Part shown: positions 63,351 to 64,000 of the stretch, piece after piece
Layout: each line of letters starts with the position of its first letter
Position numbering within the stretch: position 1 is the stretch's first letter
Assembly: GCF_009557615.1 (NCBI RefSeq)
Contig: NZ_CP045652.1
Location: forward strand, 3,534,001-3,598,000
Origin: Sphingobacteruim zhuxiongii
GTDB taxonomy: Bacteria; Bacteroidota; Bacteroidia; Sphingobacteriales; Sphingobacteriaceae
Length of the DNA: 64,000 nt
Reading direction: 5' to 3'
The notes under the pieces: model-generated
What the model was told of the DNA's origin: nothing
Databases searched by the model: none
The model's input: only the letters and a program-made list of their open reading frames with translations
Program-made: the position numbers and the translations under genes

Positions 63351-64000
63351 AGCTGTACGGATCGTATTACATTTTTCACATTCCGCTCAATAATATCCGT
63401 CATGGATTGGCAATTTAAATATTGTGAATCCTCATAGACCTGCGCATGCGCCTCTCTCAGCTTGATGATATTCTCTTCAGTTGATAACTGTTGCGTTTTA
63501 GACGCGTCCCGGAGATCCTTTATTCGATGTCTTTCACTCCGTACACGATGCACAATCGAAGATCGCTCTTCCTGCTGATACTGCAAAACAGTTTTCTCTG
63601 TCAAATGATCCATCGACAACTTGACGTAGGGATAGTTCTCCTTAAAAAACTGCGGCATATACACTTTAATATTCCCTTCGTAAAATTGCTGATCAAAATC
63701 AATCGCTCGTATGCGAAATTGGAAATCATCAAAATCAGGAGTTATTTGCATAACAAAATTGTAAGCTCGCATATCACCCAATAACGAAATAACACATCGT
63801 TCGTTGAATTTTACAAATTCCTTCGCTATACGCGTTTGATTATAATCTGGAGAATACATCCGCGACTTCGAAAAAACGTCGCCTGGGATACCGACAATGT
63901 GCTCCTCAACTAAGGTATCTCGATCATATAGATAATTGACTTGATTTGGGGATAAAATCTCTTCCAATTCCAAACCATATATACGTGAAGCGTCCGCTTG
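63347..64000 (-). CDS. Hypothetical protein, possibly kinase-like (5' end beyond window)
   Basis: The last 217 residues of a longer protein; the frame is open through base 64000. A run ERCVISLLGDMRAYNF and IRAIDFDQQFYEG resembles the catalytic loop and metal-binding Asp of kinase folds (the DFDQ could stand for DFG), but I do not recognise a family. The C-terminus is predicted helical and charged (RSERHRIKDLRDASKTQQ, SMTDIIERNVKNVIRSVQL). Function is not claimed. It converges with ruvC. Confidence 0.5.
   Translation of the reverse strand, partial: QADASRIYGLELEEILSPNQVNYLYDRDTLVEEHIVGIPGDVFSKSRMYSPDYNQTRIAKEFVKFNERCVISLLGDMRAYNFVMQITPDFDDFQFRIRAIDFDQQFYEGNIKVYMPQFFKENYPYVKLSMDHLTEKTVLQYQQEERSSIVHRVRSERHRIKDLRDASKTQQLSTEENIIKLREAHAQVYEDSQYLNCQSMTDIIERNVKNVIRSVQL

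Noticed and set aside
1..64000. Prophage, integrative element or insertion sequence
   Set aside because: No transposase, integrase, phage structural gene, tRNA attachment site or long direct repeats were found; gene content and codon use look uniform.
1..64000. tRNA, rRNA or tmRNA genes
   Set aside because: Scanning the larger spacers for T-loop (GGTTCGAATC-like) sequences and acceptor stems gave nothing convincing.

Overview
The window looks like core chromosome of a Bacteroidota bacterium, most likely Sphingobacteriaceae (Sphingobacterium-like). This rests on protein content and promoter style: a SusC/SusD pair, GH29 and GH95 fucosidases, FadL-type porin plus SGNH lipoprotein, b558-type succinate dehydrogenase, single-chain glycyl-tRNA synthetase, AT-rich spacers, almost no Shine-Dalgarno sequences, and several TAnnTTTG -7 boxes. 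I found no tRNA, rRNA, CRISPR array, insertion sequence, integrase or phage gene. The genus is inference; no search was run.

Layout. 1-3.4 kb: end of a branched-chain amino acid operon (leuB, leuA, ilvA). 3.6-6.9 kb: a DUF2911 protein and a convergent S9D-type peptidase. 6.9-11.2 kb: a class Ib ribonucleotide reductase operon (nrdH-nrdI-nrdE-nrdF) behind a 477-bp spacer with three DnaA-box-like sequences. 11.4-14.3 kb (minus): a GMC oxidoreductase with a Tat-type small subunit, and a HAD phosphatase. 14.5-18.8 kb: FAH-family enzyme, M23 peptidase, PrxQ peroxiredoxin, glycyl-tRNA synthetase. 18.9-27.4 kb is the most accessory-like part: a membrane AraC regulator divergent from a CotH-kinase lipoprotein, a lipoprotein of unknown role, and a GH29-GH95 fucosidase operon. 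28-34.5 kb: metZ, tpx, fadL-like, SGNH lipoprotein, nth, recA. 34.7-38.4 kb (minus): pruA, superoxide dismutase, and a csbD-like/csaA/tadA-like operon. 38.5-46.7 kb: a small beta-barrel, sdhCAB, and a 1253-residue NtrY-like sensor kinase. 47-49.8 kb (minus): coiled-coil membrane protein, gmd, lipocalin-like lipoprotein. 49.9-56.7 kb: a membrane protein trio ending in an SDR enzyme, then SusC/SusD. 56.7-59.4 kb (minus): a tightly packed operon of DUF2089, PH-like, Yip1-like and alpha/beta hydrolase genes. 59.5-62.4 kb: plsC and a GT2 plus LPG-synthase-TM pair. 62.8-64 kb: ruvC and the end of an unrecognised gene.

Working together: the nrd genes form a complete class Ib reductase with its activating flavodoxin and redoxin. 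sdhCAB is a complete complex II. The two fucosidases have signal peptides and probably act in series on fucosylated glycans. The GMC enzyme probably rides out on its signal-bearing partner. Most spacers carry clear intrinsic terminators, so operon limits are well defined. Several genes (glyS, metZ, nth, the HAD gene) have a -7 box only a few bases before the start codon, which suggests leaderless mRNAs.

Nothing here is an obviously new defence or mobile system. The best candidates for undescribed biology are the DUF2089-led membrane operon, the CotH/AraC/lipoprotein locus, the DnaA-box cluster ahead of nrd, and two spacer micro-ORFs that share a conserved RTSF motif.
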